Source: Hirsutella rhossiliensis
Taxonomy: Eukaryota > Ascomycota > Sordariomycetes > Hypocreales > Ophiocordycipitaceae
Assembly: GCF_020360975.1 (NCBI RefSeq)
Contig: NW_025408676.1
Span: 868,001-932,000 of the forward strand
DNA: 64,000 bases
Direction: 5' to 3'
Every line of letters begins with the position of its first letter. The first letter of the stretch is position 1. Shown here piece after piece: positions 1-10,447 of this stretch. The translations under genes were made by a program, and so were the position numbers. The notes beneath the pieces were generated by a model. The model worked only from the letters and a program-made list of their open reading frames with translations, was not told the DNA's origin and ran no database searches.

Positions 1-65
1 AAGTAGAGGGCAAGTTCGAGGAGGACAACGATACTTTCGCCTCTGAGAAGACGCGGATCAACTTC

Positions 66-1565
66 GTGATTACGCGTCTCGAGGGCACCGCGTATAAGAC
101 CGTAGAAGGACGCCACCACTCGCTGACTCGGCCTTTCACAACATTGGCCGAACTAATCCAGGTCCTCCAGACAGCGCACACAAACCCAAACAAAGGCGCC
201 GACGCCCGCGCCCAGCTGCGTGTCTGCAAATACGATTGGAAGAAGGACTTCAATATTTTCTTGGGAATTCAACTCCATGTACGAGGCGGCGGGTACCAAC
301 CTTCAATGCAGAAACAGACCCTGTGGGACTCTCTTCCTGCTCCGGTCAACCAAGCGGTGGTCGAGAGGGTCTACGATACGAAAGTGCGCTACGAGGACTT
401 CTGTGAGTCAGCACAGCACCAGGTGTTCGTGGCCCGCCACAACTTTTCCGAAGCGCAAAAGAAGCGCAACCACTCTAGTAGTAGTGGTGCCCGAGGGGTT
501 CGGAACAATGGCGGCAACCGTAACAATGCCCGTGGTCGCCACCGGGAACAAACTGGCAACGAAGGGGCTAGCCGGGAAGCTGGAGGGAACCGTATCTCCG
601 AGGAAGAGAGGAACGTCGCCGCATCAATAACCTGTGCTACCGGTGCGGAGAATCTGGGCATATCGCCCCATTCTGTCGCACCCGCAACAACAACACCCGG
701 AAAGGCAACCACGAAGACCGTGGAGAGCAGGCGGCCCCAGTCAGCGCAGCGACAACCAACACCGCCACGGGCAAGGGCAAGGTTTGCGACCCAGACTCGA
801 GCAGTTCGGGTCGGAAAACGAGTAGGCCAGGACAAAGTCTCGTTCCTGGCCGACTTGGTGTCTGTGATTGGAGCGGCGGATTTGGACAGACTCATAGGGG
901 GCAAACAGCTGACAATCTCATCTCGCCTTAAATTGAACAACATGTCTATTCTCATTCGTGCCCTTGCAGACACCGGAGCGAGTATGTATCTCGCCATTAA
1001 CCATAGGTTAGCGAGAAGAGCGGCCTCACAACTTGGGGCCCAGAGGAAGAGGCTTGATCAGCCAATTCACCTAAAGGATTACGCGGGAGTCAAGCACAAA
1101 CACCCGATCAAGGAGGTTTTTTTTATGGACTTCGAGATTGATGGACGACTCCTAAAGAACTTACCATTCTTGGTCGTCCGGATGGACTACGACATCATCA
1201 TTGGCAGGAAATGGTTTGAACAACACAGGGTCGCCGTTGCGCCTGGACTCAGGAAACTTCTCTGGTCATCAGGACGGGAAGGCGCGACGAGATTATCGGG
1301 CCGAAGACGAGACAGTCTGGGGAAGCCGTCCTGGCGAAACCCGACGATTCCAACCACGCGAGTCGACGCCGATAATCCGCAGCAAATCCGCGCTGTTTCC
1401 GGTACGGAGCCTATCCAAGGAAGGGGAAAACGGACGACCAAGAGGACGTCATCCGTGACTGTGGTCGCCTTGCTACCGACCAGCGTCTGGCCGGCCAGGA
1501 GAGCAATGCCGGCGGGCCGCCAACGTGTTCGGCACAAGCGCAAGCCCCAAGAATTCATGAACTAG
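66..1565 (+). pseudogene. Gag-protease region of the Gypsy element
   Basis: A long open stretch begins before the window. The N-terminal half is capsid-like, then a basic linker. A perfect CX2CX4HX4C zinc knuckle is encoded at 635-676, but in a different frame (frame 2) from the flanking gag frame, so at least two compensating or damaging indels lie nearby. The aspartic protease carries the DTGAS catalytic motif at about 969-983 and a downstream DIIIGRKWF motif, as in retroviral-type proteases. The protease would mature the polyprotein. The first in-window ATG at 66 is not the true start. Confidence 0.85.
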
Positions 1566-1950
1566 CGTCTCCGGGAGCAAAGGGGACCCAAGTCGACCAG
1601 AGTCAATTGCCACAGGATGGACCACCCCACGACCACGACTCTGCAGGCCGACGGGGTGGTTGCCAGCTTTCTAAACCCGCAACAGGACCGGGAACTTCAG
1701 GGCTGCTGACAGCCCGCCTTAAGGGAATTCAGAGTGCATCGCGCCTCGGAGAATTGGCTCGAAGAAGTGTTACGGTGGCTCACGTGAACCCGCAAACGCC
1801 AGAGATGCCTAAGGTACCACCGAAGGACACCCGCCCAGTTATCCCACTTCCACGGGGTGAGGATGACGAGACGGTCCGCCTGATCAAAGAGAAACTCCCG
1901 ACCCCGCTGGGCCATCTGGCTGGATTTTCTCGAAGAAGGAGTCTAACCAG

Positions 1951-4269
1951 TTGCCTCCTCTCCGCGGCCCAGGGAGGGACATGAAGATCTACCTGACCAA
2001 GCCATTGCCAGAGCGTTCGAGAGGTGTCTACCGCAACCCACATCATCTAGACGAACTACTCCGAAAGACGATTCAAGATTACCTGGACAAGGGTTTCATC
2101 GAGAGCTGCTGGCCTGGATTTGCCTCACCAGCCTTCTTTGTGCCCAAGGGTGACATGGGCATGGATTGAGATTCGTGATCGACTACCGGGACCTCAACGA
2201 CGCCAGTGCAAAGATGAAGTACCCCATGCCTCTGTTAGAAGATACCCTGGTAAAACTAGCAAGCGCCAAGTTTTTTACAAAAATCGACATCCGTCAAGCC
2301 TTCCATAGGTTGCGAATGGCCCTCGAAAGTATGGATCTGACGGCATTTCGGTGCCGGCTGGGAACTTTCCGTTGGAAGGTGATGCCCTTTGGGCTGACGA
2401 ACGGCCCAGCAATCTTTCAATGCTTTATCAACGACTGCCTGAGGGATATCCTGGACATCTACTGCAGTTCGTACGCCGACGACATCCTGATCTATTCAGA
2501 GTCGGCCGAGGAAAACGTGCGCCAGACCGAGGAAGTCATTCGACGACTGGCAGCGGCAGGCCTACAGGGCGACATCAAGAAGAGCTCCTTTTGCGTCACC
2601 GAGGTGGATTACCTCGGGCTGGTGATTAAGGCGGGAAGGTATCGCCCTTGACCCTAAGAAGAAACAGGCCATCCTTGAGTGGAGGCTGTCGGACCTAAAA
2701 TCTACGAAAGCCATCCGATCTTTCCTCGGATTGGTTAACTTTGTCCGACGCTTCTCGAAAGAAGTAAGCGAGCTGGCGCACCCGCTCAACGAGCTCCTAA
2801 AAAAAGGGGCAATCTTCAAGATCGGCAAGCAAGAGGAAGCGGCTTTTGAAGCACTCAAGGAAGCCCTGGTCCGAGCTCCCGGAATGGGCTTCTGGAAGAT
2901 AGGCGCCCTGACTCGGATAGAGACTGATGCGTCAAAGCATTCGGTAGGCGCCACCGCTTTACAACAACAGAACGACAACTCATGGAAGCCGGTGGCCTAC
3001 TTCTCCAAGACCTTGTCGTCAACAGAGACGGTATGGCCTATCCAAGACCGAGAATTCCTCGCCATCATCCGCGCCCTAGAAGAGTGGAGGCCAGAGCTGG
3101 TTGGGGCCCTTTGAAGTAGTAACGGACCATGAAGCTCTCAAGTACTTTGCGACAAAGCGGGTTTTATCATCTCGACAAGCCCGTTGGGCACAGATTCTGT
3201 CGGAATTTGACTACAAGATGACATACCGACCCGGGAAGGAGAACATAATTGCAGATGCCCTGTCCCGGAAAAGCGAGAACTTCGAGACCGTCAGAGCCAG
3301 AGACCTGGATTCCCGCACCATGGAACTGGTCCCGAACGATCGGGTACCCGCAGAAGTTCTCGAGGAGACACATGTCGAAGCTGCTCCCCTAGACATCGCG
3401 GCAAATTCTGAGGACCGCGGCCCAGCAGTACCTGGGGAGGCACCAGCCGGAGTGTTCCTTGTGGAGCTGATTGTCCGGGAAAATGAGAAACAGATTCCCA
3501 AGGAGGACCGGCGGAAGGGAGATCGTATCTGGGTGCCGGAGTACTCGTCAGAAGGGCTCGCACTGCGAACTGCCTTAATCCGGGAAGTCCACGAACCCAA
3601 ATCAAGGGGTCATCCCGGAAGAACAAGATGAAGGCGATGCTGCGGCCGTTCTATTACTGGCCACGTATGGATGAGGATCTCGCGCGCTACGCACGCAATT
3701 GCCAGGCATGCCGTAGGAACAAGGTGTGGAAAGATAAGTCACCTGGATTGCTCCATTCGTTGCCCGTCCCAGAGGAACCTTGGCATACCGTGCTGGTGGA
3801 CGGAAAGGACATGCCGAATGATCGAAATGGATTCGACTACGTTTGGACGTTCATCTGCAAGCTGAGCAAGCTGATTCTCACGATTCCGGGGAAAAAGACA
3901 GACACCGCCGAAAGACTGGCCAAGCGATATTACCGCCGCGTGTTTGGTCACCTCGGTCTACCGAAGATTTGGCTCTCGGACAACGGACCACAGTTCATTT
4001 CGAAATTCATGGCCAAGGTCAACGAGATGACGGGAACAGAGCACAAATTCGGCAGTGCCTACCATGCGCAGACTCAAGGAGGCGTGGAGATTACCAACCA
4101 GTATCTTGACCAACGCTTGACGTTTTACGTGTCGTATTTTCAAGACGATTGGAGTGAGCATCTGGCGGCGTTAGACTTCGCGCATAACTCCACGCCGCAC
4201 GACTCAACAGGCATGACTCGATCGAGGCCTCCCAAGGGCGAGCACCCCACGCGGCTTTCGTTCATATAG
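1951..4269 (+). pseudogene. Pol: reverse transcriptase, RNase H, integrase (frameshifted)
   Basis: Five successive open stretches in changing frames encode one pol. RT runs 1981-2650, with a frame break near 2166, the FVIDYRDLN and KIDIRQAFH motifs, and the YADD active site at 2472-2483. RNase H runs about 2730-3260: thumb-like FLGLVNFVRRF, then ETDAS, a break near 3110, and the TDHEALKYF motif and ADALSR end. Integrase follows, with an HHCC zinc finger spanning a break at about 3625 (GHPGRT, then NCQACRRNK) and a core with LSDNGPQF and the AQTQGGVE box; the expected TDF of the first acidic motif is altered to VDGKD. Frameshifts in RT, RNase H and IN make it non-functional. Confidence 0.9.
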
Positions 4270-4566
4270 CGACCGACAAGCAGGTCGGGGATTGGACCGA
4301 CGCCCAAAGGCAGCCAAGGACTTTGTGAATCGAGCCAAGAAAGTTTGTTCGCTGGCAAAAGGAACGTGGAAGCGGCTCAAAGGCGCCAGGAACGATCAGC
4401 CAATTTGAAGAGAAGAGTGCCCGATTTTGATGTCGGTGACTGGGTGTTTGTTTCGAAAAGGGCTGGTCAACTGACAGGCCAACAACGCGGCTAGATTCTA
4501 AGAACGCGGGTCCGTTCAGAATCGTGGCAAAGGGGTCACTCATTCGAGCTGGACCTACCCAAAGGC

Positions 4567-4969
4567 ATGAGGGTGGCAAAGGTGCTGCATGCCGACCGGT
4601 TGAGAAGGGCTGCGCGAGACCCGCTGCCGGGACAGCAGGTGGAAGCTCCGCCGGCCGAGATGATTAACGGCGAGCCAGAGTACGAGGTGGCGAAAATATT
4701 GTCGTCAAGGATCTCAAGGGAAATTACAGTACCGAGCCGAGTGGGCAGGACAGGACCCTGACGAGCTATACTACGACGCTGAAGGGTTCAAGAATGGTGC
4801 CGCAGCTCTCAGGCGGTTCCACGACGAATATCCCGAGGCACCTGGACCGCCTGTACGATTGGCAGAATGGCTGCTAGCCGCTGCGGAAGACAGGTGGGCA
4901 GAGAGTCACAACGATGACAACAAGGCTGTCGGCCGTGGGCATGAGCGACGGCGACTGCGACGACACTCG
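4567..4969 (+). pseudogene. Integrase C-terminal tail with chromodomain-like module
   Basis: After integrase the frame shifts again. The stretch contains HADRLRRA, typical of the end of the integrase C-terminal domain, then a chromodomain-like block starting EYEVAKILSSR. A frameshift near 4718 moves the rest (LQYRAEWAGQDPDE, YYDAEGFKN) to another frame, ending at a stop near 4969. Chromodomains at this position target chromoviruses to methylated histone H3 chromatin. I infer this from position and the YEVEKIL-like core; the aromatic cage cannot be judged with confidence. Confidence 0.65.
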
Positions 4970-5019
4970 TGAGGAGCCATCTCCACCGTTGGTGTTCGAC
5001 GGCTTTAGGGGGGGGGTAG

Positions 5020-5211
5020 TGTGACGGCCTAGCACCGTCACACCCCTTGCATACATGACCCACATGTTGCTGAGCCAACGGCCCACACGTACGGAAGGCA
5101 TATTTAGGGAGAGGACACCCAGTTGTATTGTTCTGTTCTCCTTTCTCTTCTTCAGAGCAGAATCTTCGTAATAGAGTCCACAGCCTTCTGGCTCAGTCCG
5201 TGACCGTCACA
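5020..5211 (+). repeat. 3' LTR of the Gypsy element (192 bp)
   Basis: It starts TGTGACGG and ends CCGTCACA, an 8-bp terminal inverted repeat with the usual TG..CA ends. It directly follows the G-rich polypurine tract. A second CCGTCACA lies 7 bases after the first TGTGACGG (5035-5042), so the LTR opens with a near-perfect hairpin. A TATA-like tatttag lies near 5101. Confidence 0.85.
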
Positions 5212-5753
5212 CTAGGTTTCAAGAGGGTTCGAGCGCACTGACTACGATGGTATTGGCGGGCTGCACATACGCCGTACAATTGTCTCTAGGAATGTAGACG
5301 AGTTCGCGGGCAACTTGTAAAGTTAAACTAGATATAATACGTACTGTCGTAGAGCTTGAAGCCATGGATTTACTCGTGCTCGAACTCAGGCCGACAAATA
5401 TATTTAGCCTAGTATAGAGAATAGCCTTATATGGATTTATAGCATCTCGCATCGGCGGACTATTTTAGCCATGTCAACCCGCATTTTGGTAGCTGGACAG
5501 AAAGTCCTAGTGGCGGGACAAAAGGCTTCGATGGAAACTCTAAGCGGTGTACAGGACATTGTTAAGCGTGAGGTTTTGCACCCTTGTTCCAGTGGAATGG
5601 AAAATCATGGAGGAAAGAGGAGCATATCAAAGCCTTGAAGAGAGAAAACATATATAAACCTTGGTTTCTAACTCGATATTTTGCAGGTCTCACTGTCATC
5701 AGCCGAAATATAACTCCAACTTCAGCTTCAAGTTGCCGTCAACCTCCCACAAA
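5212..5753. other. Intergenic, promoter side of the small secreted protein gene
   Basis: No gene recognised up to about 5640. A TATA box and a short leader rich in C/A and pyrimidines precede the ATG at 5754. Confidence 0.6.
5651..5658 (+). promoter_or_regulatory. TATA box of the 5754 gene
   Basis: TATATAAA lies about 96 bp upstream of the proposed ATG, a normal spacing for a filamentous fungus. Confidence 0.55.
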
Positions 5754-6097
5754 ATGCACTTTTTCAAGACTGTTCGTAACTTTCGCCCCTTTGTGCAACG
5801 ACGATTACTGAAGTTCTGTGACAGCTTGCCCTAGCTACGGCAGTATCCATAGCCGGGGCCCAGTCGACCGCCAGGCCGGTCGTCAACAATATTTCGGCTG
5901 AAGCTTCTAAAATCTCGACACTGAATTACACAGGCCCCAAATGCAGCTCCGCAGATGTACATACATGTGTGGTAAAAAGGGCCAAGTTGTGCAATTGTTG
6001 CCCCAACAAGACCTATTGCACCAGCGAGGAGGCGGTACAAATGATGAGCTGCCTCAGATACACAATCGATGGATGCGCAATCGAGCTATGCCAGTGA
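5754..6097 (+). CDS. Small secreted cysteine-rich protein (two exons, 96 aa), effector-like
   Basis: Exons 5754-5771 and 5825-6097. The 53-nt intron begins GTTCGT and ends GACAG with a branch-like TACTGA. The same unusual GTTCGT donor is used in the MFS gene at 13178. Splicing joins MHFFKT to LALATAVSIAGA, making a textbook signal peptide with likely cleavage near residue 18. The mature chain has nine cysteines (residues 46, 54, 62, 64, 65, 71, 82, 90, 95), including a CNCC cluster, and one possible N-glycosylation site near the CPNKT segment. No family is recognised. The gene lies between two transposons and has its own TATA box, so I read it as an intact candidate effector or secreted defence protein; unspliced, only fragments are open. 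The weak point is the rare donor. Confidence 0.7.
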
Positions 6098-6685
6098 GCC
6101 TATTTGGGATATCTGAATTTATATCTAAGCTGTAGAGGGTTCCGAGACCAAATGGGGATCAGCTGCTCACTCAAGAGCAGTCTGGGTTCTATTGATGCAT
6201 CTATCAGCCAGCACTCTCCTCATAAGACGACTGGCCACAACATTGAGCGCGACTGAGTGGCTGGCGCCTAGTGCAAGCCTGCACGTGTAGCAGTCCTTAC
6301 GTTTGGAAGTACGAGGCATTGCAGTCGACAGTGAGACACTCACAAGGCCACGAATCATCAGAGCTTGTCTGCCGACTCATCCAGGTCGTGATACCGTTGG
6401 CTCGGCTATTGTCGAGTACTGTAGGCACTCCTGCCTTTCATCCTTGGCTGCCACTTAACACTGGTATCGCTAGGGCAGCTATCTCGCCTCTATTTCGTAC
6501 AGTCTGACTCAAACATCCCTCTTGTCTTATTAAGTCAGTCAAGTCCCATTATTCACGGGCCGACAGAGTGAGTACGGCCGTTTCGAGGTCTGCACAGCCA
6601 AAGATATCACGGTCACATGATAAATGCGAACTTGCTAATTCGAAGGTAGGGTGGTTGAATGGCTATATGCTTTTGAATAATGTGG
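6098..6685. other. Intergenic, nothing recognised
   Basis: Only short unsupported open frames. This is the 3' flank of the secreted protein gene up to the transposon end. Confidence 0.6.
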
Positions 6686-6697
6686 TGTCACAGGTCC
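6686..6697 (+). repeat. Left terminal inverted repeat of the Crypton-like element
   Basis: TGTCACAGGTCC, matched exactly in inverted orientation at 10021-10032. Confidence 0.6.
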
Positions 6698-6825
6698 CGG
6701 GGCCGGCTGACCGGTCATCCGGTAATCGGATTACCGCCCCGCCCCACGCAAAACCATGTCGTTTTCGAAGGCCCGGCCCTGCGGGGCTGGCGTTTTCTTA
6801 GTCGGATTACCGCCATCGGACGGCA

Positions 6826-6871
6826 AAATCGAAGGTCCACGCCCGCGGGGCCTGCGCGAGACCTTCGATTT
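6826..6871. other. Inverted repeat (hairpin) upstream of the recombinase start
   Basis: AAATCGAAGGTC at 6826-6837 is the exact complement of GACCTTCGATTT at 6860-6871, with a GC-rich 22-nt loop. It sits 95 bp before the first likely ATG and could be a recombinase-binding or regulatory site. Confidence 0.6.
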
Positions 6872-6965
6872 CGGTCTCGCTCACGCGCGTTGCGCTCCAC
6901 CTCCTCCTCCCACCTCCTCCTCCACCTCCTCCATTGCCACCGTCGCGACGGCGACCGCCTGCACC

Positions 6966-9469
6966 ATGTCGAACGCGATAGAGGATCCCCGGGTCAGGGC
7001 GGCCATTGAGCACTACCTGTTAGATCTGGAGAACACCCAGCCGAAGAATACGAAGCGAAATTATCGTCCCAAGCAGGAAGAATGGAAGGCAAGCCCGCAT
7101 GCGCGCCCTGCAATCTTCATGTAGATCCATGCATTGACCGCCTCACAGGAGTGGTGTCAAGCCAACTGGCCTGCGATCCCGGACGTTTGGCCGGCCTCGG
7201 TACCACAGGGCCAACAGCTACCGGGAGACCTGGTCGATGAAGGAAAGCTCTTGCTCTTCATGAAGGAGGTAGTGGCATCACGTCCTCCAAAGAAAGGAAA
7301 GAGGGTCGCCGATGAAAGAAAACGACACCTCGAGGCTCAGGAAGCCAAGAGGGCCGTGAAAGACGCAGAGCACCATCAGGTAACAGATGTTGATCACGGG
7401 ATGTGGTCGTCGGACTGAGCCAGCCCATCATACTAACACCCAGCTTCCCCAGCAGATACCATCGTTGTAGGCGGCGGAGGTAGCGAATACGAGTCAGACT
7501 CCGACTTGGAGTTGTATGAGTCCACGCTCAAACTACAGTATAATACTGTACGGGGCTACGTCTCGGCCATACAGAAGCTTTACGACGAGCAGAAGAGCCG
7601 GGAGTCAATCCTGCGGCCCGGCCACAGGGTGGCACTGAAGGCGCTCAAACGCAGCATTCTTGCAACGACTTGGAGCCGGAAGAGGAAGGAATACATGGAC
7701 AGGGAGTTGGAACTCTGAGAGATGTGTATGCGCCGGCGCAGATACCCGACCACACCAACGTGGCATGGTCCGAGAGGAGAGAGATATCGCCTGCGCCCTG
7801 AGGACGCAGGTGGACTTTCTGCTCGGGAACCACATGCTGCTGCGGTCCGGCAACCGCCTGCCGATGGAGTTGGCAGACTGCTTTCCCCTGGACTTACCCA
7901 ACGAGGGCTTCAAGGCCCAGGGTATACCACAAAGGCGCTGGTTGTCGTGATGAACTGTGGGAAGACCAACCAGCACGGCCGCATGGAGTATGGATCTGCT
8001 TTGCGGCATCGAGATCCGCGATCTTGTCTCATCGGCGCCCTCGCGTTCTGGCTTTTCTGGCGCTGGCAGGTAGAAAAGGCGGAAAGGTTTCCGTCTTCCA
8101 AAGAAGCGAAGACTGGTATGAAACGAAGGTGCTCCGCCGATCGGCGAAGGAGCCTCAAGGTAAGCGTGATGGCATTCACCGGAATCCCATAACTCAGAGG
8201 TGCATCGACCCTTTCACTCACCGAATATACAGCTCCGTTGTCGGGCCAGACTGCCCGAGAATGGACGTCCAGGTTCTACAAGAAGGCCGGCATCAAGGTC
8301 TCCAAGGTCAGCCACGCGCCTAGAGTGGCCGCGACGCAAAACGCCGACATGGCCGGAGTGGATGAAGGCCAGGCATGTCATCTGCCCTAGGCAAGCCGCC
8401 AACCCCCTGGCCTGGGCTGACCCGAACTATACAGATCCGCCGAGCCGGTCGTTGGAATAACGGAGACCAAATGACCGGCTGCTATCTGACTTCCTGCCTT
8501 TCGAATTCGCGAGGGCCGTGGCCGACTTTGACCCTGAATGGTCGGGGTCTTATTTCGTGCCCCGGCCACCGTGAGGCCGCCTGTGGTGCTACTCGTGCAG
8601 GTCTGGCCTCAACTCGACAAATGGAAAGAGGCCCACAGTAGCCCTTTCTCAGATCTCGGGTGGAGCAGAACATGGCGCCGGCGCCTTCTTGGAACTCCTG
8701 GAGTGGCTTCGAGAGGTGCTCCTGCAGGACGCTGTCTTCCTTCGCGAGTCCTACCCCGACCATCCTATCTTTCAGGATCCGGTCTTCTCTTGCCCCGAGT
8801 TTGAAGCGTTCGCCAGCAAAGTTCAAGACACATGCACACGGGACCACGAAGACAGCCATACCACGGTCATTCAAAAAGCGATCCCGGTGGTTGCGGAGAA
8901 GCTGCGCACAGTACTGACTCAACAGGTCGCAGCCGAGCAGTTAGCTGAGCGAAGACATCTAGACCTTTTGGGGGCTTCTTACGAACTATGCACAAAGTTG
9001 GATGAGTTTGCGCAGGCGACCTACACCGTCACCTTCAGCCCCGGCCAAGGTGCTGCAGGTCAACATGCGGAGATCGCGGGAGCTCATCAACAGAGGCGCC
9101 GCGCTCCACGAGAGACGGTCCTCAGGTCCGAGATAGGCCCTTCGCAAGCGGGCGGTCCGACATACGCTCCGCTCTCTAGAGCAGCAGCAGGGAATGGTGC
9201 AAGCGGGCCAGGGGCAAGCCCCCCAGGGAAGAGCGCATGGCGAGCCGCCTGGGCCGCGCGAACCTCCGAGCTTCAAGCTCCCCCGTTCTGTCAAATCTGT
9301 ACAGGAGCTGCTGCGTCTCTGGCGGCAGGGCTGGGGCGAAATGCCTTCTGTGGATTCTCTTGAGCGAGACTGGGGTGCTCGATGGCGGCCATCTGCAGAG
9401 AAGAATTACTTTTCCACGCGCAAGATCATCGTCGATGAGGTTCGGAGGCGGCCCAGTCGGACGGCTTAA
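6966..9469 (+). pseudogene. Tyrosine recombinase-like protein with GCR1_C domain (pseudogene)
   Basis: It starts at ATG 6966 with an N-terminal SAM-like segment (YLLDLENTQPKNTKRNY). An intron with a GC donor (7090-7149) is likely, and a clear GT..ctaac..AG intron ends at about 7454. Then come TVRGYVSAIQKLYDEQ, VDFLLGNHMLLRSGNRLP and the hallmark NCGKTNQHGRMEYG plus ALRHRDPRSCLIGALAFWLF (7950-8065). SHAPRVAATQNADMAGVDEG and IRRAGRWNN..CYL (about 8310-8500) correspond to the catalytic H-x-x-R..Y region, but each block lies in a different frame. The C-terminus (9260-9469) matches the GCR1_C fold: ELLRLWRQGWGEMPSVDSLE. Frame breaks near 7716, 7925, 8100 and 8400 show it is dead. Assignment rests on remembered family motifs. 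Confidence 0.7.
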
Positions 9470-10020
9470 CTGAAGATATCGTGGCGAGGCAAATGGACGA
9501 AGAACGTGGACCCAGCTCTTTGGATAAGTTGTTCAAGGCCATCCGAAAGGACAGGCAAGGCGAAAAAGGGACACAAACGTGCGTCGGGGCAATTCAACGT
9601 CGGTGGTAGCGAAAAGTCGATGGCGCAGTGATTTTGAACACCCGTCTGATAGAATGACGAGGACCTTGGCGGCGAAAGTGCCCCCAGGCCGTCAGGGGCT
9701 GCGTCGCTACAGTCAGCGGTAGTGGCCTGTAGACAGGGTATGCATCCGCTAAGCGCCGCTGTAGCTCCAGCGCGTCAAGGCTAGAAAATGCTTCAAATCA
9801 CCGCAACCTCGCAACCGACAGGATGTAGGACCTTAGACAGGGTGCATTCTGATCGCACAAACGCAGGCTATCCAGTCGAACTGGTTTTGTCGTCGTCGGT
9901 CCCGGCTTTCGCGCTTTATGGCGCTCCGAAGATGACATCAACCCGGCAGAGGTGATGTCAAGGGCAAGCGGGTAATCGGCGGTAATCTGCGGGGTAATCC
10001 GCTGACCGCCCACCAAAGCC

Positions 10021-10032
10021 GGACCTGTGACA
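10021..10032 (-). repeat. Right terminal inverted repeat of the Crypton-like element
   Basis: GGACCTGTGACA, the reverse complement of the left end. The two ends also share a following GCTGACC/GGTCAGC and GGATTACC segment at slightly different spacing. Confidence 0.6.
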
Positions 10033-10447
10033 TCCACTTGATGTCAATCTCACGGGTACTTCAAAGCTCGATGAGGTCCACTTCGCGGTGCGCTCTTCAG
10101 GACGCACGTCGAGAATCAGCCTATGGCTCGGCCCATTTTGCGGCTACGGTGCTCTTCCGCATCCTTCCTGCACCACTCTATGCTGTCATACCCCTACGTT
10201 TCACTCCTTGGACCCCATGTTAGGGGCGCACCGGAAAACTCAGCCATCACAAGGCACCTTGCCCACACGTGCAGCAGACGACTTGAGTTTCGGCGATGAG
10301 ATTATTATAAGTCCCGTCAACGCTACCATCTCAGGTGCCCAACCTATGCACAGGTTCGCCTTTCCCCGCAAACTCGTCGTCCATCAAACCGTCCCATCTT
10401 GCGTCTCTGCCCCAGCGAGGGAATCAATTCCCAGAACAAGCAAAACC

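Larger units (their letters stand above)
1..5211 (+). mobile_element. Ty3/Gypsy LTR retrotransposon (chromovirus type), left-truncated and degenerate
   Basis: The order gag with zinc knuckle, aspartic protease, reverse transcriptase, RNase H, integrase and chromodomain-like tail, followed by a purine-rich tract and an LTR, is that of a fungal chromovirus. The window opens inside gag, so the 5' LTR and primer-binding site lie outside. Pol is split by several frameshifts and gag changes frame around the zinc knuckle, so this copy is inactive. The polypurine tract (5006-5017, a G run) directly precedes the LTR at 5020. The five bases after the LTR (5212-5216, ctagg) are the candidate target duplication, but the left copy is not visible. 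Confidence 0.93.
6686..10032 (+). mobile_element. Crypton-like tyrosine-recombinase element with short TIRs (decayed)
   Basis: The interior encodes a broken tyrosine-recombinase-like protein with a Ndc10/CBF3-domain-2 style core and a GCR1_C-type DNA-binding end, the architecture of fungal Crypton-related elements. Both outer ends carry TGTCACAGGTCC in inverted orientation, followed by subterminal copies of GGTAATC and its complement (left 6720-6745 and 6800-6811; right 9971-10000). No target-site duplication is evident (left flank ataatgtgg, right flank tccacttg). Classical Cryptons lack TIRs, so the boundaries are an inference from the inverted match. Confidence 0.6.

Noticed and set aside
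6686..10032. Starship captain (DUF3435) interpretation
   Set aside because: The motif set fits the CBF3-domain-2/GCR1_C type instead, the element is only 3.3 kb, and no cargo is enclosed.
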